Origin: Prorocentrum cordatum
Taxonomy: Eukaryota > Sar > Dinophyceae > Prorocentrales > Prorocentraceae
DNA length: 64,000 bases
Direction: 5' to 3'
NCBI GenBank assembly: GCA_963575745.1
Contig: CAUYUJ010015727.1
Span: 277,820-341,819, forward strand
Position numbers and translations under genes: made by a program
Shown here: positions 49,985 through 60,900 of the stretch, in pieces
Numbering within the stretch: the first letter of the stretch is position 1
How the letters are laid out: every line of letters starts with the position of its first letter
Notes under the pieces: model-generated
What the model was told of the DNA's origin: nothing
What the model saw: only the letters and a program-made list of their open reading frames with translations
Database searches by the model: none

Positions 49985-50525
49985 TTGGCCTCTCAGGGTC
50001 CTTTGAGGAGGCAGTTTTGAGGCCTCTTGGGGGCCGTGTTGGGGCCTCGTAGGGGGCCTCTTGGGGCTTCTTGGGGTGCCTCTTGGGGGCCCCTTGGAGC
50101 TGTTGGGGGCCTCTTGGGGCCTCCTGGGGGCCTCTTGGGGCTGAAGGCTGGACTTTTCGGTTCCTGGTCCCCTTCTTGGGCTCCTCTTGGGGCTGTTTGG
50201 GGGCTCTCTTGGGCCATCTTGGGCGCCTCTTGGGCTGTCTTGGGGCCATCTTGGGCCGTCTTGGGGCCCTCTTGGAGGCATCGTGGACCGTCTTGGGGCG
50301 GTCTTGGAAGCCTCTTGGGCCGTCTTGGAGCACCGGTAAGCCGAAAAGGCGAGAACTCCAAAAACCATCAGAAACTTACGGAGGCCTCTTGGGGTGTCTT
50401 GAAGGCGCTGTGGGCTGTCTGGAGGCAATATCTGACGTCTTGGATCGCTCTTGGACCGTCTCGGACCATGTTGAGCTCTCTTGGAGGCCACTTGAAGCGC
50501 TCCTGAAGCGCTCTTGGGAGCCTGC
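49985..50525. repeat. GGGGCCNTCTT array
   Basis: The same unit as the 9.6, 25.6, 31 and 41-42 kb arrays, with one island (CCGGTAAGCCGAAAAGGCG, AAAACCATCAGAAACTTACG) at 50331-50384. Confidence 0.85.
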
Positions 50526-50964
50526 TGGGACCTGGCCGTGACCTTCCCGGGACCTGCCCGGGCCCTGTCCGGGATCTTGCCGGGCCCTTACCGGAAGTTG
50601 TAGGGGTATTTTTCGTCCGGGGACCCCCAGGGGCGGCCCCGCGCGCGCGAATTAGAAATATTGTTAACCAGTTAACCGAGAGCTTAAAACGCTCTTGGCC
50701 CGTTTGGCCGGCGAATTCTTCCAAAACCCGCCTGCAGGAGGATATACCCGACCGAATCGTGACCCGCCGCCCCCCCCTGGGCAACGGTAGCGATCGTGCG
50801 TGGGGGAGGATGGGGTAGGCCACCCGACTCATGTTGGTGGTCGCGCGCAGCGCCGTGGCGCTCGCAGCGCACTCCCCCGCCCCGACGTGCCACACCCCCC
50901 CTGGCGTTGCCTTTGCCCGGAGCCTCCCCCCCCCCCCCTTGCCCAGGGTAACGAGCATCATTTT

Positions 50965-51340
50965 GAAAAGCACACCTCATGATGTTTTCCCTCTCTTCCC
51001 TCCCTCCCTCCCTCCCTCCCAGGTTCGGGCCGGACGAAAGGAGCAGCCTTGGATGAACACACCTCGTGGTGTCTTCCCTCTCTTCCCTCTCTCTCTCCCT
51101 CCCTCCCTCCCATGTTCGGGCCGGACGAAAGGAGCAGCCTTGGAAGAACACACCTCGTGATGTCTTCCCTCGCTTCCCTCTCTCCCTTCCCTTCCCTTCC
51201 CTCCCTCCCAGGTTCGGGCCGGACGAAGGGGCAGGATAATTAGGGAAGGGGGGTGGGAGTGGTGTTGTCCCTCTCCTCCCCCTCACCGTTTCCTCTCTCC
51301 CTCCCTCCCTCCAGGGTTCAGGCCGGACGAGAAAGGACAG
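50965..51340. repeat. ~91-bp tandem repeat with polypyrimidine core
   Basis: Three to four units of CACACCTC(A/G)TGATGT, TTCCCTCTCTTCCCT, CCTCCCTCCCAGGTTCG, GGCCGGACGAAAGGAGCAGC. The last unit is diverged. Confidence 0.8.
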
Positions 51341-52189
51341 GAGAGGGAAGGGAGGGGGGGGGGCGACATTTGCTGCGCGCATCTGGTTTCAGCCCCGCCA
51401 CCGGGCATGCTGGGCCTCTGGGCGCCAGGAGGCGCCCAATGCAAACCAGCGGCGTGAGCTGATTCTCTACCCTACCATTTGCTATCCTACCCTTTCGTCA
51501 CCCCCTCCCAGGTCGGGCCGAGACCCCCTCGTGAGAAGATCACGACGGGAGGTGTTCGCCAGTTTCGGCCTCTGGGAGCCCTCATTGGGCCTCTGCCTCG
51601 CCATTTCGGGCTGTCTTGGAGCGTTCTTGTATTGTAGGCCTCTCTTGGACGGTCTTGGGCCTGAATTGCCGAAAGGGGGCCAACTTTGTTTCAAGGCCGC
51701 CCGAAACGGGAGTGTGGAGGGACAGCATTCTGACCTGGGACCCCCCCCCCCAAGGACCCCCCTTGGGACCCCCCCCCCGTGGGCGGGGAAGTCATCAATC
51801 GGAAGGGGCTTCCCTTCGATTGCGACCTGGCTCGATTCACGTCTGGTTGGCGAGCTTGGAGACCCACATGTTGGCCGCTCATCGCTGGGGAAGGGGAGAA
51901 GAGCTTGGAATGAAACTTGTCTCCAACGACCGCCCTTCGACGACCTGACCAGAGCTCCCCCTCACAGTCGCCGACAGGGTCGGCGGATTACCTCCCCCCA
52001 GTGAAACACTGTCAGTGATGAGCCGTTCGCAGATCAAATCTGTCCTGTCTCTTCTGGAGCTCTGCCGCGCCGGCCGCCGCAAGGGTCTGTCCAGTCAAGG
52101 CGTGCCTGTCGAATCCAGACTACCCGTCTGTCTATGTGGGCCAAGTGCCTCCGAGCTCAAGCATGGCCCAAGACATCACGACTTCTTGA
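51341..52189. other. Non-genic stretch
   Basis: A DSR fragment lies at 51532-51610 (AGATCACGACGGGAGGTG, TTTCGGCCTCTGGGAGCCC). Otherwise nothing is recognised. Confidence 0.45.
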
Positions 52190-52425
52190 GGAAGCCTCCG
52201 AGGCCTCCTAAGAGACTCCAGGGGAGGCCTCCAAGGGAGTCTCCAAGGGAGGCTTCCGAGGGAGGCCTCCAAGGGAGTCGCTCAGGGGGGCCTCCAAGGG
52301 AGTCTCTGAGGGAGGCCTCGGGGGAGTCTCTCAGGGAGGCCTCGGGAGGGGAGTCTCCAAGGGGCCGCATATCCAAGGAGTCTCTCGAGAGGCCCCGAGG
52401 GAGTCTCCAAGGGCCCCTGTGGGGC
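52190..52425. repeat. GAGGCCTCCAAGGGAGTCTC repeat
   Basis: Imperfect 24-36-bp units mix GGGAGGCCTC, CAAGGGAGTCTC and CAGGGAGGCC, broadly the complementary sense of the GGCCTCTTGG arrays. Frames are Arg/Glu/Ser-rich artefacts. DSR-end text (GGGGGTCGACGTCATGGCAA) follows at 52592-52615. Confidence 0.75.
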
Positions 52426-53271
52426 ATCCAGAGGCCGCGTCGAGAGGCTCCCCCCCGAGGGCCCAGGCCACGGGGACAGCAGCACGGGGGAGCCGAGAGA
52501 GCACGTCCAGAAGCCTCGGCCCCCAGGGCTTCCTCGAGGCGCGGGGGAGCCCCAAACCCCATCGGTCCCGGGGAGCAGGTCGAGACTTCGGGGGGTCGAC
52601 GTCATGGCAACGTCCTGACGTCGGTTGGCGCGCAGGGCTGGGCGGAAAGTTGGGCGTGGGGCTGGCCGTGGGGCCGGGCGCCGGGTGAGGCGTGAGGCGG
52701 GGTGCCAGGCTGGAACTCGGGCTGGGCGCAGGTAGGGCTGAGCGCATACCAGCTCCCGCGGAGAGTGGGGCGGACTCGGGCAGCATTCCTCGCAGGGTGC
52801 CCTGGGTTTTTCTTGGGTTTCGATGGTCTGGCGATCGAAAGCGTGGCGTCCCCACTCCAAAAAGATCAGTGGACGTGGTGGGGTCTCAAGGTGGTGGGTT
52901 TCTTGTGGGAGGGTTCTTGTTCAGGAGGGAAAGAAACACACAGACACAATTAATCGGCGATTCCCAAGAAAATGTAGGAAAATATGGGAAGTGGGGGGGG
53001 AAGACAAAAACCCAGAAAATATGGGAAAATATGGGACATCGGTTTATTTGTGTGTATTGATTTGCGTGTCCCAGGGCCCCTTCACTTGTGGTCGAGCTCC
53101 TGCCGTGGTTCGATCGCATCGTGATCTTCATCGTCACGCCGCTGGGCGGCGGCGGCGGCGGGGAGGCACCCCGCCCCCCCCCCCCCGCGCGGAGAGCCGC
53201 GCCCCCCCCCCCCTCCCCCGAACCAGGGGAGGTCGGATGGGGCAACAACGCCGTGCGAAGAGCCACTGTTC
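52426..53271. other. Non-genic stretch, nothing recognised
   Basis: GC-rich to 52760 and mixed thereafter. Short repeats such as AAATATGGGAA occur near 52979-53035. No gene is supported. Confidence 0.4.
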
Positions 53272-53503
53272 TAGGCCTCCTAGATGGGGTCGGAGTAGAT
53301 GGGGTCGGAGGATAGCGCCGCATCGCCGATGCATCGCCGATGCCGCTCGATGCGGAGCCCGAGTTTCTTCACGCGGACGTCGCCGATGCATCGCCGACGT
53401 CGCTGATGCATCGCCGGTGCATCGCCGATGCATCGCCGATGTATCGCTGATGCGGCGCGATCCTCCGACCACATCTACTCCGACCCCTTCTAGGGGTTCT
53501 CTA
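53272..53503. mobile_element. MITE-like element, family 2, second copy
   Basis: The left arm CTAGATGGGGTCGGAGTAGA, TGGGGTCGGAGGATAGCGCC is inverted at the right (GCGCGATCCTCCGACCACAT, CTACTCCGACCCCTTCTAG). The core is an 11-bp repeat (GATGCATCGCC) in about eight units, longer than in the 47.6-kb copy. Confidence 0.75.
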
Positions 53504-53980
53504 ACTGTCAGGACGTTCCAACAGCCTACTTTGGCCTCGACCACGAGGAAGAATTTCGAGCACTGAGAGATGACCGAATCTGGAGGGTTTTCACGCGTCA
53601 GGCCCTGGGAGGCGATCCTCGTTCGGCACTGGGTGCTCGAAATGATTCCTGGGATGTGGTCCTGAAGCAACAGAGCGCTGGTGTTTAGGGAGCCCCCTGG
53701 GGCCCTGCCCCCCCCATTTCAATGTTGGTCGTGCGACCGGCGCAGTGCGCGAAAGCAAGTCAGCACCGCATGGAACGTTGAAATTGGGGGGCGGAGGCGT
53801 GTAGAGAAAAACACCAGCTGCTTGTCGCACGGGGCTGTAGAACGAGGAAGAGGAGCCCGCTCCAGAGCGCTCTGGAGAATGCTCCCTCGGAGCGTTCCGG
53901 GAGGGCTCTGAGAAGGCCGCGGCGCCCGAGACGTCCTCCAGAGCCGCCAGACATCAGAGATTCCCGAGTCGTCCTCGTCC
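53504..53980. other. Non-genic stretch, nothing recognised
   Basis: No gene, repeat or RNA signal was identified. Confidence 0.4.
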
Positions 53981-54035
<55 letters not shown>

Positions 54036-54345
54036 CTGATGCTGATGCTGATGCTGATGCTGATGCTGATGCTGATGCTGATGCTGATGCTGCTGATGCT
54101 GATGCTGATGCTGATGCTGATGCTGATGCTGATGCTGATGCTGATGCTGATGCTGATTATTATGATGCTGTTGATGTTTATGATGATGATGCTGATGATG
54201 ATGCTGATGCTGCCGATGATGATGACGATGCTGATGATGATGCTGATGCTGATGCTGATGCTGCTGCTGATGATGATGATGCTGCTGCTGATGATGATGA
54301 TGATGATGATGAGGATGCTGATGATGATGATGATGATGATGATGC

Positions 54346-54387
<42 letters not shown>

Positions 54388-54500
54388 GGATGATGAGGAT
54401 GAGGATGAGGATGAGGATGATGCTGATGCTGATGCTGATGCTGATGCTGATGCTGATGATGATGCTGATGCTGATGCTGATGCTGATGCTGCTGTTGTTG
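53981..54500. repeat. GAT/GCT triplet array, block 1
   Basis: An ATG/GAT/GCT triplet tract of about 520 bp with GATGCT hexamers. Poly-Met, poly-Ser/Ile and poly-His frames are artefacts. Confidence 0.95.
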
Positions 54501-54529
54501 TTGTTGGCCTCGTCCTGGCTGCGTCTCAG

Positions 54530-55040
54530 GATGGGGCCCCCCCGAGTGCCACGGGCGCCCCCGCCCGGCCGCCCCTCGGGCGAGCGGCGAGAGACCTCCA
54601 AAGGGAGGCCCCCCGCGGGAGAGCCCAGAGCACGGGCCCTCGGGCGCCCCTCGGGCCCCGGCCCCTCCAGAGCGTCGAGCCTCCCCTCGGGGGCCCCCAA
54701 ACGGGGTGGTGACCACACCTAGGAGAACAAAAATTGACATACACATGCAAATAACAAAAACTGGCATAAATTGACATAAAAAAGCAGAAAATGACATAAT
54801 AAAAACATAAATAACACGGGGACCTCCGCGGGGAACAAAAATTAACATAAACATAAAAACTCGGAGGTCCGCGCGGATTTCTCGGATCGGCGCAGGGGTC
54901 CCCCGGCGGCGCCTCCGGCGCCGCCCCTGGCACGCTCCGCGCGCCAAGGAGGGGGGTGCCTGGGCGCCCCTCGGGCCCCGGCCCCTCGAGAGCGCCGAGC
55001 CTCCTCTCGGGGGCCCCCAAACGGGGTGGTGACCACACCT
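54530..55040. repeat. Local duplication between the two GAT arrays
   Basis: GGGCGCCCCTCGGGCCCCGG, GCGTCGAGCCTCCCCTCGGG and AACGGGGTGGTGACCACACC occur at 54640-54730 and again at 54965-55040. An AACATAAACATAAAAACTCG phrase follows the first copy at about 54842 and the second at 55272. The second copy is interrupted by the 55041-55251 element. Confidence 0.8.
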
Positions 55041-55251
55041 CGGCACGAACGAAATGGGTGCGGAAAGAATGGGAACAATGCCCAACAGCAGTTCTTGTTA
55101 TTTTGGACAGGACCCGCTGTCGGTGTCGCCGCGGCCCGTGTCCATTTGAGACAGACGGCCGCCTGCCCGACAGCGGCCGCTCTTGGTTTGGGACAACATT
55201 TGTTGTTGGGCACTGTACCCATTCTTTCCGCGCCCATTTCGGGCGTCCAAA
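55041..55251. mobile_element. MITE-like element, family 3, with target duplication
   Basis: 211 bp flanked by ACACCT on both sides (55035-55040, 55252-55257). The uninterrupted sequence exists next door at 54725-54735 (ACACCTAGGAGAACAA), so this is an insertion with a visible empty site. The ends are inverted: CGAAATGGGTGCGGAAAGAA, TGGGAACAATGCCCAACA faces its complement in TGTTGGGCACTGTACCCATT, CTTTCCGCGCCCATTTCG. A diverged relative is at 2621-2812. Confidence 0.85.
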
Positions 55252-55289
55252 ACACCTAGGGGAACAACAATTAACATAAACATAAAAAC

Positions 55290-55310
55290 TCGATGATGCT
55301 GCTGATGATA

Positions 55311-55388
<78 letters not shown>

Positions 55389-55806
55389 CTGATGCTGATG
55401 ATGATGATGATGATGATGATGATGCTAATGCTGATGATGATGATGATGCTGATGATGATGATGATGATGATGATGTTAATGATGATGATGATGTTAATGA
55501 TGATGCTGCTGATGACGATGATGATGATGATGATAATGATGATGATGCTGATGCTGCTGATGATGATGATGATGATGCTGATGCTGATGCTGCTGCTGCT
55601 AAAGATGCTGATGCTGATGATGATGCTGATGATGATGCGAATGATGATGCTGCTGATGATGATGCTGCTGCTAATGATGATGATGATGATGATGCTGCTG
55701 ATGATGATGATGCTAATCCTGATGATGATGAGGATGCTGATGATGATGATGATGATGCTGGTGCTGATGCTGATGCCGATGATTATGCTGATGATGCTGA
55801 TGCTGG

Positions 55807-55838
<32 letters not shown>

Positions 55839-56216
55839 CTGATGCTGATGATGATGATGCTAATGCTGATGCTGATGATGATGATGCTGATGATGATGCT
55901 AATGATGATGCTGCTGCTGATGACGATGATGATGATGATAATGATGATGATGATGCTGATGCTGCTGATGATGATGATGCTTATGCTGATGGTCATGATG
56001 CTAATGATGATGATGATGATGATGCTGATGATGATGCGAATGATGATGCTGCTGATGATTATGCTGCTGCTAATGATGATGATGATGATGAGGATGCTAA
56101 TGATGATGATGATGATGATGCTGATGATGATGATGATGATGATGATGCTGGTGCTGATGCTGATGCTGATGATTATGCTGATGATGCTGATGCTGGTTAT
56201 GATGATGATGATGCTA

Positions 56217-56264
<48 letters not shown>

Positions 56265-56975
56265 CAGATGATGCTAATGATGATGCTGATGATGATGATT
56301 CTGCTGCTGGTGATGCTGATGATGATGATGTTGATGCTGATGATGATGATGATGATGCTGATGATGATGATGCTGATGATGATGCGGATGCTTATGATGA
56401 TGATGATGCTGATGATGATGATGCTAATGATGATGCTGCTGATGATGATGCTGATGATGCTAATGATGATGCTGATGCTGATGCTGATGATGATGGTAAT
56501 GATGATGATGATGATGCTGATGGTGATGATGCTGCTGATGATGATGATGATGCTAATGATGATGCTGCTGCTGATGATGATTATGCTGCTGCTGCTGATG
56601 ATGATGATGATAATGATGATGATGATGATGCTGATGATAATGATGATGCTGATGATGATGATGATGCTAATGATGCTGCTGCTGATGATGATGATTGTGC
56701 TGCTGCTGCTGATGATGATGATGATAATGATGATGATGATGCTGATGATGCTGCTGCTGATGATGATGATTGTGCTGCTGCTGCTGATGATGATGATGAT
56801 GAGGATGCCGATGCTGATGCTGATGCTGATGCTGATGCTGATGACGAGCATGCTGATGATGATGTTGATGATGATGATGCTGCTGATGATGATGATGCTG
56901 ATGATGATGATGCTGATGCTGATGGTGATGCTGATGATGATGCTGACACTGATGCTGCTGTTGTTGTTGTTGTTG
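55290..56975. repeat. GAT/GCT triplet array, block 2 (~1.7 kb)
   Basis: A continuous GAT-dominated triplet tract with GCT, GGT, AAT and GAC variants. Both strands stay open for over 560 codons (poly-Met on +, poly-Ile/Ser on -), a by-product of triplet phase and not a gene. Ends GTTGTTGTTGTTG. Confidence 0.95.
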
Positions 56976-57495
56976 AACATTATTAATTCTAAAGAATAAT
57001 TATTGTTGGGCCCCCTGGTGCACGCCCCCCCCCCCGCGCCTAGGCCGCAGCCACATTTTCATCATTTGCGTGAGGAAGTCTCAGGTAAAACGATGTCATC
57101 CAGATCCGGTTGTTTTGTTGACGCCCGCTTTCCCTGTCAAAAAACACTATAAAATGACATGTCTTGTTCTAACATAACCAAACTTCAAGAATCCTTTGCA
57201 AAAAATGACACGAAGTGCACACTCGCGCGCGCAAGATGAAATCCTTCCAAAACCTTAGTTTTCGTAGCGATCTTAACATAAAAACATGAAAAACCCAATG
57301 GTTTTTCAAAAAAAAAGTTTCAAACATTCATCCCGCGCGCTCTTGCGGATTTCTGAGGAAACGCAATATTTTTTCAACATTTCTGTCAAACGGGCTCTTG
57401 CGAGCAACTTTTTTCACGTGCTTCGAACTTCTGCAACAACGGTTGCGCGCATGGCAGGGCCATCATCCCTGTCAAATAATACCATATGGGACACA
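56976..57495. other. Non-repetitive flank of the copia element
   Basis: More A+T-rich than the rest of the window, with no gene recognised. It is the left flank of the insertion; the right flank resumes at 63702. Confidence 0.45.
57491..57495. repeat. Target-site duplication, left (ACACA)
   Basis: ACACA immediately precedes the 5' LTR and is repeated exactly after the 3' LTR at 63702-63706. A 5-bp duplication is normal for Ty1/copia integration. Confidence 0.9.
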
Positions 57496-57725
57496 TGCGG
57501 CGATTTCAGGGGTGTCAGGTGCAATGTAGTCCAACCCTGGCTGACACATTAGGGTCCTGCATGGTAGTATGATGTTGTAGCGAGCTGCAGGGTCATCTGG
57601 TAGAGGAATGCCCCGCCAGATTTTGATTCCCGCTGCTCTGTGTCAGCACTGGTGATCTGTCGGTGATGCTTTGGCTCAAGTCAAAAGGATGATTCAATCC
57701 GTTCGGCTGACGCCCCATCCGCGCA
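57496..57725 (+). repeat. 5' LTR
   Basis: 230 bp, TGCGGCGATTT...CCATCCGCGCA. The only difference from the 3' LTR is at about 57623 (CAGATTTTGATT here, CAGATTTGGATT there). It contains TTTGGCTCAAG (57670-57680), identical to the last 11 bases of the dinoflagellate spliced leader. Confidence 0.95.
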
Positions 57726-57740
57726 TGGTAGCTTGGAGCC
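57726..57740 (+). other. Primer-binding site
   Basis: TGGTAGCTTGGAGCC directly abuts the LTR. TGG pairs with the CCA end of the priming tRNA. The particular tRNA cannot be named with confidence; copia elements often use a half initiator-Met tRNA. Confidence 0.65.
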
Positions 57741-57751
57741 GTGGTTGACGC

Positions 57752-57945
57752 GTGTTGGTGAACACGACAGAGGTCGTGGCCGACACACGAGAGAGCGAGT
57801 GAACACGATAGAGGTCGTGGACACGAGAGAGCGGGTGAACACGATAGAGGTCGTGGACACGATAGAGAGCGGGTGAACACGACAGAGGTCGCGGACACGA
57901 TAGAGAGCGGGGTGAACACGACCGAGATCGTGGACACGATAGAGA
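57752..57945 (+). repeat. Leader tandem repeat of the copia element
   Basis: About five imperfect 32-38-bp units of GTGAACACGA(T/C)AGAGGTCG, GGACACGATAGAGAGCGG run to the base before the Gag ATG. Purine-rich and possibly structured RNA; its role is unknown. Confidence 0.8.
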
Positions 57946-60900
57946 GTGATGGAGGCGCTTACGCAGAGGTTGGCCCAGCTCGAGGAGCAACAGCGGCAGC
58001 AGCGTACGGTGATCGAGACTCAGCAGGCGCAGCTCACGGCGGCACAGAATGAGCTGGCAGCAGTGCGGGCCACAGGCAACGGCGCAGCAGCTCAGCAGCC
58101 ACCAGGAGAAGCACGAGCTGGCGCACCGATCTCGTTGGTGGACCTGCGAGTTGGCAACAAGCCCGAGGTCTTCACGGGAGACGCTAAGGAGTGGAAGAAC
58201 TGGTCGTTCAAGATGCGTCAGTACCTATCGGCGCTAGACGAGACGCTGCATGCGGAGGTGCTCGACGTGGATGCGAACCCATCGAGGGAGCTCACGATGA
58301 ACGACATGGCCGCCGAAGCCCAGAGGAGAGCCAGGCAGCTGGCGTTCATCCTCACCATGCACACGAAGGACGTGGCGCTGCAGATGGTCACGAAGCTGCC
58401 AGACCCCAGCAACGGCTACGAGATCTGGCGGAGGTTCCTGGAGGAGTTCGAGCCGGCCCACAAGGGCCGCTTCAGGGCGATGCTGATGCAGATCCTCCAG
58501 TACCAGTTCACGGGTGACCGCGGCCTTGCCATCGAGGAGTTCGAGAGGCTCGTCAGGCAGTACGAGGCGCAGTCTGGCGACATCCTCCAGGAGACCATCA
58601 AGGCGGCGGTGATCTCGAACAACCCTGAGGACCCTGAGTGGAGGAGGCACGTCGGCCTCAACGCGACGAGACTGCAGGACTACACGTCGCTGAAGGACGA
58701 ATGGAAGGCGGTGCACCAAGCGGAGAGGCGTTGGGGTGTCGATGGCGACTCGGCCCCCATGGAGGTGGACGCGCTTACCTCGAAGGGCAAGGGCAAGGAT
58801 GGCGGCAAAGGCAAGGGTAAGGATGGCGGCAGAGGCAAAGGCAAAGGAGATGGCAAGGGTAAGGACGGCGGCAGAGGTAAAGGCAAGGGAGATGGCAAAG
58901 ACAAGAACAAAGCCGAGGCCAGCAAGAAGGAGAGGAAGTGTTTCTTCTGCAGAGAGAAGGGCCACGAGCGCAAGGACTGCCCGAAGTTCACCACGTGGCT
59001 CGAGGAGAAGAAGAAGGCAGGACACGCTGGAGGCTCAGGGTCGGCCGCGGCGGTCAACACGGTGCAGCAGGACGACGGCTGGGTGTTCATGGTTGACGAG
59101 GAGTTCGAGGGCGACGAGCTGTGCGAACTCATCATGGTCGACTCAGGCGCCTCGGCAAACGTATGTCCTCGAGATCACGTGTCGGAGAACGGCCTGCGAG
59201 AGGAAGCACATCCGAGGCGCATGACAACGGCGACTGGCGAGCTGATTGCGCAGCATGGCCGACGTCGGGTTTCATATGAGACGGAGTTCGGTAAGATCAC
59301 GACGGACTACAGGGTGCTAGACGTGAAGAGGCCGATCTGGTCGCTGGGTGCGATGATTGAGTCGGGGTGCGACGCCTACTTCACGAAGAGCAAGTCGTGG
59401 ATCGTCAAAGATGGCAAGGAGTTGGAGCTGATCAGGAAGGGCAACTTGTTCTACGCGATCGCTCGGCCTTCGAAGATCGGAGGCTCGAACGCGCTGGAGC
59501 TCAACCCTTTGACGCAGGCGGAGATCGAGCAGAGAGCGCTGGCCAGAGAGCACGCGGCGTTCGGGGCGGCTGGACCAGCAGCCGAGGCCACGCTTGCAGA
59601 AGATGGAGATCCAGCAGTTCGCATCAAAGTGCCGACAGGACCCGCCACGCCGACGGCAGAGGAACGGGCTCAACATGAGTCCGCGGGGCACGTACCCTAC
59701 AGGAGCTGGTGCAGCCACTGCGTGGCGGCGAGGGCGGCGGACAAACCTCATCGACGAAGCGAGGACCCGACAGGCTCGAGCGCAGAGGAGGCAGCGATCC
59801 CACGCATCGAGTTTGACTTCGCGGAGATCGGACGAGAATCGGATGCAAGCCCAGGCATTCCGTCCCTCAACGGGGTGGACGTCGGGTCGGAGAGCTTGTC
59901 GGCGACTCTGTGCCCCAGCAAGGCCTTCAGCGAGTACCTGGTGGAGACGATCCTGGCGTTCGTGGACGCGCTGGGTCACAACGCGGTGCTGCTTCACTCG
60001 GACCAGGAGCCAGTGCTAGTGCAGTTGCTGAAGGCGGTGCAGAGCAAGAGGGTGAAGCGGACTCTGGTCAGGCACGGGCCTAGAGGCAGCCACCAGAGCC
60101 AGGGCAAGATAGAGGGCGCGAACAGGGTCATCAACGGCGTCCTGAGAGCGATCTGGATCAACATGGAGGAGCACATGGGCGAGAAGGTGTCGACCGACAG
60201 CATCCTGATCGCCTGGGGGGTCAGGCACGCGGCATGGAGCTTGACGAGGTTCCAGGTGAAGAGCGACGGCCGCACCCCCTACGTGCGGATCTTCGGCAAG
60301 GCTTACGGCGGGGAGGTGCTTCCCTTCGGCGAGCGCGTGATGTACAAGTACACGGCGGTGCCCACCGGCAACCTGGACCAGAAGTGGGCGCACGGGGTGT
60401 GGGTCGGCAAGGCACCGCTGACGGATGAACACCTCGTCCTGACCGTGGACGGCGTGAAGAAAGCAAGATCGGTACATCGACTGCCAGTCGACGAGCGGTA
60501 CGTAAAGGAGGAGCTGGCGAAGGTGAAGGGTCTGCCGTGGAACGGCACGGCATCGGATCTGAAGGCGCCGATCGTGTCGCAGCAGGACCAGGGGCCATCA
60601 GGGCACAGGAGGCTCTACCTGACGAGGGCGATCGTGCAGAAGTACGGGCCTACACCTGGGTGCTCGGGCTGCGCGGGGCTGGGGCCACATACCGAGGTGT
60701 GTCGAGCGCGGCTGGAGAAGATGGTGGCAGACGCGGCGGCAGGGCCGAGAGGCATCGCAGTCGGCGCGCCGCTGGCCGCGAGACCAGACCCAGGGCCGCC
60801 CGCAGGCGCTGCTGAACCACCGTCGGCAGCGAGCGGCGACGCTCCCAGGACACCAGCTGGGGGCGACGGCAGCGGAGGAGTCACGGCCGAGAACATGGAG

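Noticed and set aside
53760-55085. 441-codon minus-strand frame with His/Gln repeats
   Set aside because: The centre is the same GAT array in another frame and the ends are duplicated GC-rich repeats. No domain is seen.
55271-56999. Open frames of over 560 codons on both strands
   Set aside because: They are poly-Met and poly-Ile/Ser translations of a GAT triplet array. Triplet phase keeps all frames open.
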